NCBI RefSeq assembly: GCF_003385455.1 | Contig: NZ_QNUF01000013.1 | Span: 62,001 to 126,000 of the forward strand | Length of the DNA stretch: 64,000 nt | Origin: Chryseobacterium rhizosphaerae | GTDB taxonomy: Bacteria; Bacteroidota; Bacteroidia; Flavobacteriales; Weeksellaceae | Reading direction: 5' to 3' | In this document: piece by piece, positions 26,756-36,500 of the stretch | How positions within the stretch are numbered: the first letter of the stretch is position 1 | How the letters are laid out: each line of letters opens with the position of its first letter | Program-made: the position numbers and the translations under genes | The notes under the pieces: generated by a model | Databases searched by the model: none | What the model was told of the DNA's origin: nothing | What the model saw: the letters and a program-made list of their open reading frames with translations, nothing else

Positions 26756-28945
26756 TTATAAACTTAAAATCACTCCATTTTCCTTTAGTTGCTGCATAGG
26801 TTTTGAAAACCAGAATAGTTCAAAATCCTCAAAATTTTCTTCGAAATGATTCTTAAGTTGTTGAGCTGTAATCTTTTTCGGATTTTCTATAGAGTTCTGC
26901 TCCAATACATTCAGTAACCAGTTTGCTTTATCTTGCTCCAGCTCGATCTTCACAATATTGGTTTTTAAATGGAATGTAATTAATGTGTACGTACCAGAAT
27001 ATTTCTTTTTTGTTTTTACGCGATTCTCAGCGATTACATTTTTGGTTAAAAATACAATTTTTGAGTTTCCTTTAAAAGTAAATGCGTCATCTTCTAAAAG
27101 ACAGTCATGAATATGGTCAGGATGAATTGTTGTTCTTGGAATTTTAAAATCGAACCATTCCTGAAGGGGAATTTCAAAATTAATTCCATGCATATAATTG
27201 AAGAGGGATTTTTTTAATCCGAAGCTGAATCTATTATGATCGATTCCTGTTTTATCTTTAAAGTCGATGTCATTGTTTGCGAATAGAATTTCCTGTTTTA
27301 CCGGAATAACTCCGAAATCTTCGGGATTGATTCCTACAGGTGAATGGGCAGTCATTGCAAACTGGTGCCAGAATCCACTTTGAAGAATTCCCATTTCAAA
27401 CATTTGACGAATCATCTCCAGTGAGTCTATTGTTTCCTGAACAGTTTGGGTAGGGTAGCCATACATCAGATAGGCATGAACCATGATTCCTGCTTCGGTA
27501 AAATTTTTCGTTACTTTGGCAACCTGCTCTACAGAAACTCCTTTATCAATTAATTTTAACAAGCGATCACTGGCGACTTCAAGTCCACCTGAAACGGCAA
27601 CACATCCTGATAATTTTAAGAGATAGCATAAATCACTGGTGAAACTTTTCTCAAAACGGATATTGGTCCACCATGTTACAACAAGATTTCTTCTGAGAAT
27701 TTCCAGGGCAACTTCCCGCATTAAAGCTGGAGGAGCTGCTTCATCTACAAAATGAAAACCGGTTTCGCCGGTTGTTTTGATGAGCTCTTCCATTCTGTCT
27801 ACCAAAATTTTGGCAGAGATGGGTTCATAGATTTTAATATAATCTAAAGAAATATCACAGAAAGTACATTTACCCCAGTAGCATCCATGAGCCATTGTCA
27901 GTTTGTTCCATCTCCCATCACTCCATAGACTGTGCATGGGATTGGCGATTTCAATAACGGAAATATACTGATCTAATTTTAAATCGGTATAATCCGGAGT
28001 ACCAATTTCAGCCTGCTTATAATCATGTCTTTTAGAATTGTTTTTATAAACAACTTCTTGATTTTCAAGTAAAAAAGTTCTTTTATATTCCAATTCATCT
28101 GTGGGATACAATACACTTTGACATAGTAACTCAATAGGAAGTTCACCATCATCTAAGGTGATAAAATCAAAAAATTCAAAAACTCTCTGGTCTTTGACCT
28201 CTCTTAATTCTGTATTGGGAAATCCACCTCCCATGGCGATTTTGATGTGAGGAAAGTTCTTTTTTATAAACTGAGCGCACTTAAAAGCAGAGTATAAATT
28301 TCCGGGAAAAGGTATTGAAAAACAAATCAGTTTAGGTTGTATATTTTCTATTTTATCCTGAAGAATTTTTAATGTAAAATCATCGATAAATGTTTGTGGG
28401 CCTGCTAATTTTGAATAGAGCTCGTCAAAAGAATTCGCACTTTTCCCCAGGCGTTCCGCATATCTGCTGAACCCGAAATCAGCATCATTATTTTCGATAA
28501 TATAGTCTGAGATATCTTCCAGATATAAGGTAGCCAAATGTTTAGCTTTATCCTGTAAACCCATATTTCCGAAAGCAAAATCCATATCATCCAGTTGGTT
28601 GAAACGGGAAGCTTCAGGCAGAAAATTCATGCTGCAGATCTGTCTGGCTAACGTTGGATTTTTGCCCTGTAAAAAAGAAATTACCTGATCGATGGTTTTT
28701 AAATATTCTTCTCTTAAAGCAAATATTCTCTGTGTATTTTCAGTAGTCGTCGGAAGGTCAATCTTTTTATCAAAAACCTTTTGAAGCCCGTCTCTTGAAA
28801 ATAATTCTAAAATAACATCAATTCCCAGATCAAGCTGATAACTGGAAATATTTTTGGTATTCAAAAATCCTTTGATATAAGCTGTTGCGGGATAAGGAGT
28901 ATTGAGTTGGGTAAAAGGTGGGGTGATAAGAAGCAGATCTTTCAA
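26756..28945 (-). CDS. B12-binding-type radical SAM protein
   Basis: 729 residues. An N-terminal cobalamin-binding-like region begins LLLITPPFTQLNTPYPATAYIKGFL (about 4-28). LICFSIPFPGNLYSAF and IKIAMGGGFPNTE (about 205-245) belong to the same domain. The radical SAM core starts near 345 with MAHGCYWGKCTFCD. The cluster cysteines are spaced C-x4-C-x2-C rather than the usual C-x3-C-x2-C. FHFVDEAAPP and GLEVASDRLLKLIDKG follow. Possible methylation or cyclisation chemistry; no substrate can be named. It stands alone on the minus strand, downstream of the repeat array. Confidence 0.83.
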   Translation of the reverse strand: MKDLLLITPPFTQLNTPYPATAYIKGFLNTKNISSYQLDLGIDVILELFSRDGLQKVFDKKIDLPTTTENTQRIFALREEYLKTIDQVISFLQGKNPTLARQICSMNFLPEASRFNQLDDMDFAFGNMGLQDKAKHLATLYLEDISDYIIENNDADFGFSRYAERLGKSANSFDELYSKLAGPQTFIDDFTLKILQDKIENIQPKLICFSIPFPGNLYSAFKCAQFIKKNFPHIKIAMGGGFPNTELREVKDQRVFEFFDFITLDDGELPIELLCQSVLYPTDELEYKRTFLLENQEVVYKNNSKRHDYKQAEIGTPDYTDLKLDQYISVIEIANPMHSLWSDGRWNKLTMAHGCYWGKCTFCDISLDYIKIYEPISAKILVDRMEELIKTTGETGFHFVDEAAPPALMREVALEILRRNLVVTWWTNIRFEKSFTSDLCYLLKLSGCVAVSGGLEVASDRLLKLIDKGVSVEQVAKVTKNFTEAGIMVHAYLMYGYPTQTVQETIDSLEMIRQMFEMGILQSGFWHQFAMTAHSPVGINPEDFGVIPVKQEILFANNDIDFKDKTGIDHNRFSFGLKKSLFNYMHGINFEIPLQEWFDFKIPRTTIHPDHIHDCLLEDDAFTFKGNSKIVFLTKNVIAENRVKTKKKYSGTYTLITFHLKTNIVKIELEQDKANWLLNVLEQNSIENPKKITAQQLKNHFEENFEDFELFWFSKPMQQLKENGVILSL

Positions 28946-29049
28946 CAGAAAATTTTTGCAAAGTTATAAGTTTTAAATCTAAAAGAGCAAAGATTTTTAC
29001 TGATTATTTGACGAAAACTTCAAAAGTATTTTTTTATACCTTATTCATA

Positions 29050-29943
29050 TCAATGATTATGTTTCCAGTGATTGTAGGTCCATTCCAAACCAAATAATCC
29101 GGAATAAGTTTCAATATCGAGATAATCTCCTTTTCCAAATTGATTATAAGTTTTGCGGCTTACATTGATTACATCAGGCTTTGTATATTCTTTGAGATAG
29201 TATAAGCGTAAATATCCATCATTATTTTTATCCCGGATAATTTTAAATTTTCTGGCAAGAATTTCATATTTCTTATTTTGAATGTTAAGAAATACTTTGG
29301 AGGGATTGTAACGATCTGCCTTTGGATATATGTCTGCATGTTCCGCTGCTGATATTTGCTTCCAAAATGGAACCGGGTTCATTTTTTCCTTGGGAATTGT
29401 CTTAAACTGATAGTTTGTAATTTCAGAGTAACCATCCGAATCCATTTTTTCTTCTATATAAATGGCTTTATCGGTAATTAAATATCCTTTGGATAACGGC
29501 TTGGAAAAATCAAAAGATGCATTAACCGCTAAAAAGAAAAGGATAGAATAGAAACTCATAGTCTGTAAGATATGTTGAGTGTTGCTTGACAAATCTTTAT
29601 CTTTCGATTCTATAAAAAGTCCTGCTATTACCGGTAAAGAGAATAAAACTAACTGGGTCATTAAACTGAAATGATACAGTTCAAAGATTTTCCAAACTAT
29701 AAAAATATATAATATAGGTGTGGTAAGAGATAAAAGCTTGTAATAAATAGACTGATCTATATTTTTCCTGTCGCTGTCATTTATGAAAAATCTGATCCAG
29801 GGAATGCAAAAAATGATCACACATAGAAATCTAAATTGCCATGATACCGGTTCTGAGAACAATAAAACTAGACATAAGAAGATTCTTGTAATAAGAGAAA
29901 AAATGATCTTTGGAATAATTTGCATATTATATTTACCCATCAA
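29050..29943 (-). CDS. Membrane protein of unknown function
   Basis: 297 residues. Four hydrophobic helices lie in the first half (about 10-28, 34-50, 72-88 and 92-110), with one more near 130-145. The C-terminal half is soluble and includes a basic stretch around IPKEKMNPVPFWKQISAAEH and a Tyr-rich end. No family is recognised. The start is ambiguous among three close Met codons (29943, 29940, 29925). Codon use is like its neighbours. Confidence 0.6.
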   Translation of the reverse strand: MMGKYNMQIIPKIIFSLITRIFLCLVLLFSEPVSWQFRFLCVIIFCIPWIRFFINDSDRKNIDQSIYYKLLSLTTPILYIFIVWKIFELYHFSLMTQLVLFSLPVIAGLFIESKDKDLSSNTQHILQTMSFYSILFFLAVNASFDFSKPLSKGYLITDKAIYIEEKMDSDGYSEITNYQFKTIPKEKMNPVPFWKQISAAEHADIYPKADRYNPSKVFLNIQNKKYEILARKFKIIRDKNNDGYLRLYYLKEYTKPDVINVSRKTYNQFGKGDYLDIETYSGLFGLEWTYNHWKHNH

Positions 29944-30006
29944 TTTGTTGGGTAAATATAGTATAAAAATTTTGTTATGAACTACTAATAGATCAATCGG
30001 CCATTT

Positions 30007-30897
30007 CTAGCTTGTGCACTGATTAAGTTTCGCCTTCCTGTTGTCTGCAATCACATTAAGCGTAACCCCTAAAAGAATCAGCGTAATGCCTATGAACAGA
30101 TTGGGGGTGAACTTTTCATGGAACATTAACACACTTACCATTACGGCAACTACAGGTTCCAAAGCTCCAAGTATTGCTGTGGGGGTAGATCCTATATATT
30201 TAATGGCATATACCAGGCATAAACTGGATATAACAGTAGTCAGAAAAGCAAAAATGAGAAAATTAAAAAATAGAGACAGGGAAGTTATCGTTAAAGACTG
30301 TCCCTCCAGACCTGTCTTTGTCATAAAAAACAGGGATGTAAAAAGCATGGAATAAAAAGACAGCTTAAATCCGGAAACCTTAAGATCTGATTTGTTGACA
30401 ATAACCATATATAATGCATAAAAAAGAGAACTTAGCATCACAATTCCCAATCCCGTAAAATTGATTTCCAGGCCACTTCCTTTTAAACATAAAACAATAA
30501 CTCCTGCAAAGGCAAAAAGTAAGGATACTATGGACAGTCTATTGAGTTTTTCTTTATAAAAAAAGAACATAATTAAAGCTACGATAACGGGATAAATGAA
30601 TAAAACAGTAGAGGCAATACCCGGAGTAAGAAAGTCATAGCCTAAGAATAAAAATTCTGAAGACAATGCATAGCAGATTCCTAGTACGGTTAATATAAGT
30701 GTTTCTTTCTTATTGATTTTGAAACTCTCTTTGGAGTAAAGGAGATATCCACCTACCAGTAAAGCAGAAAAGAAGAACCTGTAAAATAAGGTTACATCTA
30801 CTGAAAAATGCGCTTGTTTGATGGGCAGAATAAAAATAGGAATCAATCCATAGGAAACAGCTGACAGTGTTCCTAACATATATCCTCTGAGTTTCAT
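30007..30897 (-). CDS. EamA/DMT-superfamily transporter
   Basis: 296 residues with ten hydrophobic helices in two EamA repeats (about 5-140 and 150-285). GTLSAVSYGLIPIFILPI opens the first, and YIGSTPTAILGALEPVVAVMVSVLMFHEKFT is the classic end of the second. The family exports or imports metabolites such as amino acids or nucleosides; the substrate is unknown. It follows the acyltransferase gene by 75 bp, but a terminator lies between, so it is probably transcribed alone. Confidence 0.9.
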   Translation of the reverse strand: MKLRGYMLGTLSAVSYGLIPIFILPIKQAHFSVDVTLFYRFFFSALLVGGYLLYSKESFKINKKETLILTVLGICYALSSEFLFLGYDFLTPGIASTVLFIYPVIVALIMFFFYKEKLNRLSIVSLLFAFAGVIVLCLKGSGLEINFTGLGIVMLSSLFYALYMVIVNKSDLKVSGFKLSFYSMLFTSLFFMTKTGLEGQSLTITSLSLFFNFLIFAFLTTVISSLCLVYAIKYIGSTPTAILGALEPVVAVMVSVLMFHEKFTPNLFIGITLILLGVTLNVIADNRKAKLNQCTS

Positions 30898-30928
30898 TTC
30901 GTTTTTATAGCTTTTATAGTTTTTAAAT

Positions 30929-30961
30929 AAAAAACCACTGAAGTAATTCAGTGGTTTTTTT
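30929..30961 (-). terminator. Terminator of the acyltransferase gene
   Basis: AAAACCACTGAA (30931-30942) pairs with TTCAGTGGTTTT (30947-30958). On the minus strand a T-rich tract follows the stem. Confidence 0.88.
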
Positions 30962-30972
30962 TATGTTGATGA

Positions 30973-32247
30973 TTAAATCGGTTTAAAACTTAATCCTTGT
31001 TCCTGCAGTAATAGCTGTTCCTGCTCTTTATAGTAACCACTTACTAATTTATCATGAATAGCTTCAAATGCGGTCAGAGTTTCATTAATCTCTGCATCCG
31101 TATGAGAGGCAGTAGGAATTAACCTTAATAGAATCATTCCTTTTGGAATTACAGGGTATACCACCACTGATGTAAAGATACCGTAATTCTCTCTTAAATC
31201 TTTTACAAGAAGGGTAGCTTCTACCGGAGTTCCCTGCATCATTACCGGAGTTACACAAGTATTGGTATCACCGATGTTGAATCCTCTCTCTCTTAATCCG
31301 TTCTGTAATTTGTGGGTATTTTCCCAAAGTTTAGCTTTGATCTCAGGTTTCGATCTTAAAAGCTCCAATCTTTTCAATCCTCCGATAACCATTGGCATAG
31401 TCAGAGACTTGGCAAAGATCTGAGATCTCAGGTTGAATTTCAGGTATCTGATAATTTCTTTGTCCCCCGCAAGGAATGCTCCGAAACCAGCCATTGATTT
31501 GGCAAAAGTGGAGAAGTATACATCAATCTGATCCTGACAGCCTTGTTCTTCACCTGCTCCGGCACCTGTTGTACCCAGTGTTCCAAATCCGTGTGCATCA
31601 TCTACTAAAAGTCTGAAGCTATATTTTGATTTAAGGTCACAGATCTCTTTAATTTTTCCCTGCTGTCCTCTCATTCCGAAAACTCCTTCGGTAATTACCA
31701 AAATACCACCTCCTGTTTCTTCAGCAACTTTGGTAGCTCTCTGAAGGTTTTTTTCAAGACTCTCCATATCGTTATGTCTGTAGGTAAATCTTTTACCCGA
31801 ATGAAGTCTTACTCCATCCACGATGCAGGCATGAGAGTCTACATCATAAACAATAACGTCATTTCTGTTGACCAAAGCATCAATAGTAGACACCATTCCC
31901 TGGTAACCGAAGTTTAATAAATATGCTGATTCCTTTTGTACGAAGTCTGCTAATTCTCTCTCCAGCTGAAGGTGCTGATCTGTCTCTCCGGACATTGCCC
32001 TTGCACCCATTGGATAAAACATTCCATATTCTGCAGCTGCATTGGCATCCGCTTCTTTCACTTCAGGATGATTACAAAGACCTAAATAGTCATTGGCACT
32101 CCAGAAAATTACTTCTCTACCCTGAAACTGCATTCTCGGACCAATTGGGCCCTCCAACCTTGGGAAAATAAAATATCCTTCACCATAATCTGCAAATTGT
32201 CCAAGAGGTCCTGGATTTTCTTTTATTCTTTCAAAAATATCCAACAT
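30973..32247 (-). CDS. Alpha-oxoamine synthase, probable cysteate fatty acyltransferase
   Basis: 424 residues. PLP enzyme of the KBL/SPT/BioF group: FWSANDYLGLCNHPEV, then GARAMSGETDQHLQLERELA, then VDDAHGFGTLGTTGAGAGEEQG, and TFAKSMAGFGAF with the Schiff-base Lys near 250. In Bacteroidota this subgroup includes enzymes that join cysteate to a fatty acyl chain to start capnine (sulfonolipid) synthesis. The neighbouring gene, transcribed just before it, is a cysteine/cysteate-synthase-like enzyme, which favours that role over serine palmitoyltransferase or BioF. The substrate is inferred, not proven. Confidence 0.85.
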   Translation of the reverse strand: MLDIFERIKENPGPLGQFADYGEGYFIFPRLEGPIGPRMQFQGREVIFWSANDYLGLCNHPEVKEADANAAAEYGMFYPMGARAMSGETDQHLQLERELADFVQKESAYLLNFGYQGMVSTIDALVNRNDVIVYDVDSHACIVDGVRLHSGKRFTYRHNDMESLEKNLQRATKVAEETGGGILVITEGVFGMRGQQGKIKEICDLKSKYSFRLLVDDAHGFGTLGTTGAGAGEEQGCQDQIDVYFSTFAKSMAGFGAFLAGDKEIIRYLKFNLRSQIFAKSLTMPMVIGGLKRLELLRSKPEIKAKLWENTHKLQNGLRERGFNIGDTNTCVTPVMMQGTPVEATLLVKDLRENYGIFTSVVVYPVIPKGMILLRLIPTASHTDAEINETLTAFEAIHDKLVSGYYKEQEQLLLQEQGLSFKPI

Positions 32248-32266
32248 TATATCGTAATTTTTAAGT

Positions 32267-32301
32267 AAAAAAGCCTTTGTTGTAGAACACGCAAAAGGCT
32301 T
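32267..32301 (-). terminator. Hairpin with T-run between the two sulfonolipid genes
   Basis: AAGCCTTT (32271-32278) pairs with AAAGGCTT (32294-32301). On the minus strand six T follow. Only about 20 bp remain before the next ATG, so the downstream gene may depend on read-through (attenuation). Confidence 0.65.
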
Positions 32302-32325
32302 AATTTATATTGTGATTATATATTA

Positions 32326-33363
32326 TTATTTGATAAACTCTGTCTTGAAGACTTCATCATAATTGTGAACACAATTATTAACAAATCCTTGCTCAGCCAT
32401 CCATTTATCACTGTATACCTTAGTAATATATCTTGAACCGTGGTCAGGATAGATTAAAACAATGACATCATTTTCAGTAAGGTTGTGAGATTGGGCATAT
32501 TGAATTAATCCCTGCGTTACAGCTCCTGTAGTATAACCACCCATAATGGCTTCTTTTAAAGCAATTTCGCGGGTTCTGTACGCAGCCATCTCATCATTTA
32601 CTCTTACAAACTCATCTACTTTATCGAAAAGAAGGGCAGAAGGAATTAAATTTTTTCCCATACCTTCAATCTGATAAGGATGTACATCTTCCTTATGGAT
32701 TTCTCCCGTCTCATGATAGCTTTTTAATATAGATCCATCAGCATCCACCCCAATAATTTTAATATCCGGATTTTTCTCTTTCAAAAATTTCGCGGAACCT
32801 GATAGGGTACCACCTGTTCCTGTACATGCAAAAAGGTGAGTGATCTTACCTTCTGTCTGCTCCCAAATCTCAGGACCTGTAGTCTGATAGTGGGCATCAA
32901 TATTCAGTTCATTAAAGTACTGATTGATATAAATGGAATTAGGGGTTTCCTGAGCGATTCTTTTAGCTACTTCATAGTATGATCTTGGATCATCCGCTGC
33001 TACATTGGCCGGACATATATATACCGTTGCTCCTAAAGCTTTTAGATAAGCAATTTTTTCAGGCTTCGTTTTGTCGCTTACTGCGAGAATACATTTATAT
33101 CCTTTTATGATACATACCATTGCAATAGAAAATCCGGTATTTCCGGAAGTAGTTTCTACAACTACAGAATCTTCTTTTAATAAACCTCTCTGCTCTGCAT
33201 TTTCTATAATATGTAGTGCAATTCTATCTTTGGTGGAATGTCCAGGATTATATGATTCTAACTTGGCATAAACGGTTGCTGGAATATCTTTTGTGACGGT
33301 ATTTAGCTTCACCATAGGAGTATGTCCTATCAGGCCAAGAATATTATCGTAAACATTACTCAT
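32326..33363 (-). CDS. PLP-dependent cysteine-synthase family enzyme, probable cysteate synthase
   Basis: 345 residues, fold-type II. NPGHSTKDRIA carries the Schiff-base Lys at 45. TTSGNTGFSIAM is the substrate loop and CTGTGGTLSGSA the phosphate-binding loop. O-acetylserine sulfhydrylases and cystathionine synthases share this layout. Its position 78 bp upstream of the acyltransferase suggests that it supplies cysteate from a serine derivative and sulfite for capnine synthesis. Known members of that pathway in this phylum are paired in this way; here the role is inference from context. Cytosolic. Confidence 0.83.
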   Translation of the reverse strand: MSNVYDNILGLIGHTPMVKLNTVTKDIPATVYAKLESYNPGHSTKDRIALHIIENAEQRGLLKEDSVVVETTSGNTGFSIAMVCIIKGYKCILAVSDKTKPEKIAYLKALGATVYICPANVAADDPRSYYEVAKRIAQETPNSIYINQYFNELNIDAHYQTTGPEIWEQTEGKITHLFACTGTGGTLSGSAKFLKEKNPDIKIIGVDADGSILKSYHETGEIHKEDVHPYQIEGMGKNLIPSALLFDKVDEFVRVNDEMAAYRTREIALKEAIMGGYTTGAVTQGLIQYAQSHNLTENDVIVLIYPDHGSRYITKVYSDKWMAEQGFVNNCVHNYDEVFKTEFIK

Positions 33364-33393
33364 TACTTGTTATTTTCAATAAAAATCTGACTG

Positions 33394-33401
33394 CAAAAAT
33401 A
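33394..33401 (-). promoter_or_regulatory. Probable -7 box of the sulfonolipid pair
   Basis: On the minus strand TATTTTTG matches TANNTTTG and lies about 30 bp before the ATG. No clear -33 TTG is seen. The 221-bp divergent region to 33585 holds nothing else that I recognise. Confidence 0.55.
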
Positions 33402-33584
33402 CAAAAAAATAAATAATTACTAAACTTTTGTTTGAATTCTAGGAGTCTATTTTAGAAAACCTATTTTCTTATTTACAGTTTTAGCAGGAGTACGATCGCA
33501 AATTCCACGCCAAATTTTTAAATTTTGTTAAAAACAATATAAAATAATATAAAAGCCTTATTTTCGCATAATTGATTTAATACT

Positions 33585-36500
33585 ATGAAAAATTGGACTT
33601 TTAGGCAATGGAACACCGCTTTAGGATGGGTGATTTTCGTCATTGCGTTTTTTACGTACTTGTCCACGATAGAACCCAATTTTAGTTTTTGGGATTGTGG
33701 GGAGTACATTTCTTCTGCAGTAAAACTTGAAGTAACGCACGCCCCGGGAGCGGCTTTATTCCAGATTGTGGGTGCCGTGGCAGCCATTTTTGCATTAGGA
33801 AAAGGCGAAAATTATTCTATCGTAATTAATGCGATGTCTGCATTGTTCAGTGCGCTGACTATTTTATTTTTGTTTTGGACCATTACACATTTTGTAAGAA
33901 GACTGTTAAACAAAGACTTTGAAGAGATTACTAAACATCAGGAAATCTCTATTTTATTTGCTGGAGCAATAGGAGCACTTTGCTTTACTTTCTCAGATAC
34001 CTTTTGGTTTTCTGCAGTGGAAGGAGAGGTGTATTCAATGGCTTCCATGTTTATCGCACTTCTGGTTTGGTTGATCACAAAATGGGAAAATGAGTATAAA
34101 GCAGCTGACAGTGAGAGATGGATTATCCTTATTTTCTTTATTTTAGGACTTTCTGTTGGGGTACACATGATGTGTATGCTGGCGATTCCTGCCGTATGCC
34201 TTGTATATTATGCAAGAAATTATACGTTTACCTGGAAAAACTTTATCTGGGCAAACCTTATTACCCTGGGAATTTTGATTATTGTTTTCAAAATTATTTT
34301 CCCTTTGATCATGACAATGTTCGGAAGACTGGAGATTTTCTTCGTAAATGGGCTTGGACTTCCTTTCCACTCAGGAACTATTGTTGCATTTATCATAATG
34401 GTAGCGATCTGCTATTTTATTATTAAATATGCAAGGAGAGCAAAGAAAAACGTATACCAGACGGTAGCTTTATCTGTGGTTTTTATGATGATAGGGTTTT
34501 CTTGCTGGATGGTTATTCCCATCAGAGCAAATGCCAATCCGCCGATGAACCTTAATGATCCTGATACCGCTATTGGTATGTTGGATTATTATAACAGAGA
34601 GCAGTATGGTGACTGGCCAACGATCTACGGACAAAACTATACGGCATTTCTTGATGCTAACGGTATTGAGAAAAATGAAGACGGAAGTTTTAAAACAACG
34701 AAAACCGGTGAAATCTACGAAAAAGATGAAAAAACCGGAACCTATAGAAAAACCGGAGACCGGTTCAATTATGTATTCAATAAGTCTCAGATAAGCTTAA
34801 TGCCGAGAATGTTTAGTGAGGATAAAGATGTAATGGCCAATTATATTGCTATGTACGGAGCTCCTGATTTTACATTCAATTACGGAAATGAAGATGTTGC
34901 TGATAACCCACAGGCTAAGCAGATCTTCGATGAGATGAGAACAAAATATGAAGACAAATCAATTACTGCGGCAGATTATCTGAAAGTAAAACCATATAAC
35001 CTGATCAATGTTCAAAAGCCTTCATTACTTCAGAATATGGATTATTTCATTTCTTTCCAGAATGGATATTACTTTGTAAGATACCTGATGTGGAACTTCG
35101 TGGGAAGACAGAATGATCTTGAAGGAAATATGGAAAGCACAAAAGGAAACTGGATTTCAGGGATTCCTTTTATAGATAATGCATTAGTAGGAAATCAGGA
35201 TAAAATGCCTGCTAAGTTTAAAAATGAAAGTACCGTAGCCTTTTTCTTCCTTCCATTGATTTTAGGATTGATTGGATTCTTTTTCCAGTTGAACAGAGAC
35301 TTCGGAAGATTCTATGCTTTGTTATCTTTATTTATTTTAACCAGTGTAGGAATTGTTTTCTATACAGGAGTAAAACCTTTTGAACCGAGAGAAAGAGATT
35401 ATGCCATGGTAGGTTCATTCTATGCTTTTGCTATCTGGATAGGGTTGGGAGCTGGAGCTATTCTATGGTTCTTACAATCCAAAATAAAATCTAACGGAGC
35501 TAATATAGCATTAGGAGTTGTTTTATTGGGAGTACCATTTATGATGGGCTTCCAGAACTATAATGTTCACGACAGAAGCGATAGATATACCGCGTATGAC
35601 TATGCTTATTCTGTATTAAAATCATTGCCTAAGAATGATATCCTTTTTGTATATGGGGATAATGATACTTACCCGGTTTGGGCGATTCAGGAAACTGAGA
35701 GATTCAGAGATGATGTGAAAGTAGTTAACTTTACCCTGGCCTCTACACCATGGAACTTAGATCAGGTGAAAAGAAGAACGTATAATGCAATGGGGATCCC
35801 AAGTCAGTTAACACATGATGATTACAGAGACGGTGTCAATGACCAGATCTATATGATGAAGAAAGAAGATTGGGAAGGAGTTTTCTCTATGTTGAAAGAA
35901 CAGGGAGCTCCGGAAACAGAATTCCAGTCATTCAGAAAATATCTTACACAGGATTCTTTAACATTGAAGCAGGCTATTGAGTTTATTAAGTTCAAGTCTC
36001 CTGAAAAAGACCAGCTTTTAAAAATGTATTTCGGAGAGGAGAAATATGAAAAATATAATATTCTTCCGGTTAACAAATTTATCCTTCCTGTCAATAAAGA
36101 TAATGCATTGAAAGCAGGAATCATCAATCCGGAAGATCTTCCGAATGTAGCGAATCAGATTATGATCACTTACAAAGGAAACACTCTTTATAAGAACAAC
36201 CTGATCCTGTTAGATCTATTGGCAAACTTCGATTGGAAACGTCCGATTAACTTCTCTTCAGGAGGAATCTATGACAGTGAAAATATTTTCTACCTTAACG
36301 AATATCTTCAGTTTGACGGATTCAGCTACAGGCTAATACCAATTCACACCCCTCAGACTCCGGATGGAGATATGGGAAGAGTAGATCCTAATTCTCTTTA
36401 TAACGTAGTGAAAAACTTCAGATGGGGGAACTTTAAAAACTTAAATGCTCACTTTGATGAGACGGCTACATCCAATATTATCAGCTACAGAATGTCAGCA

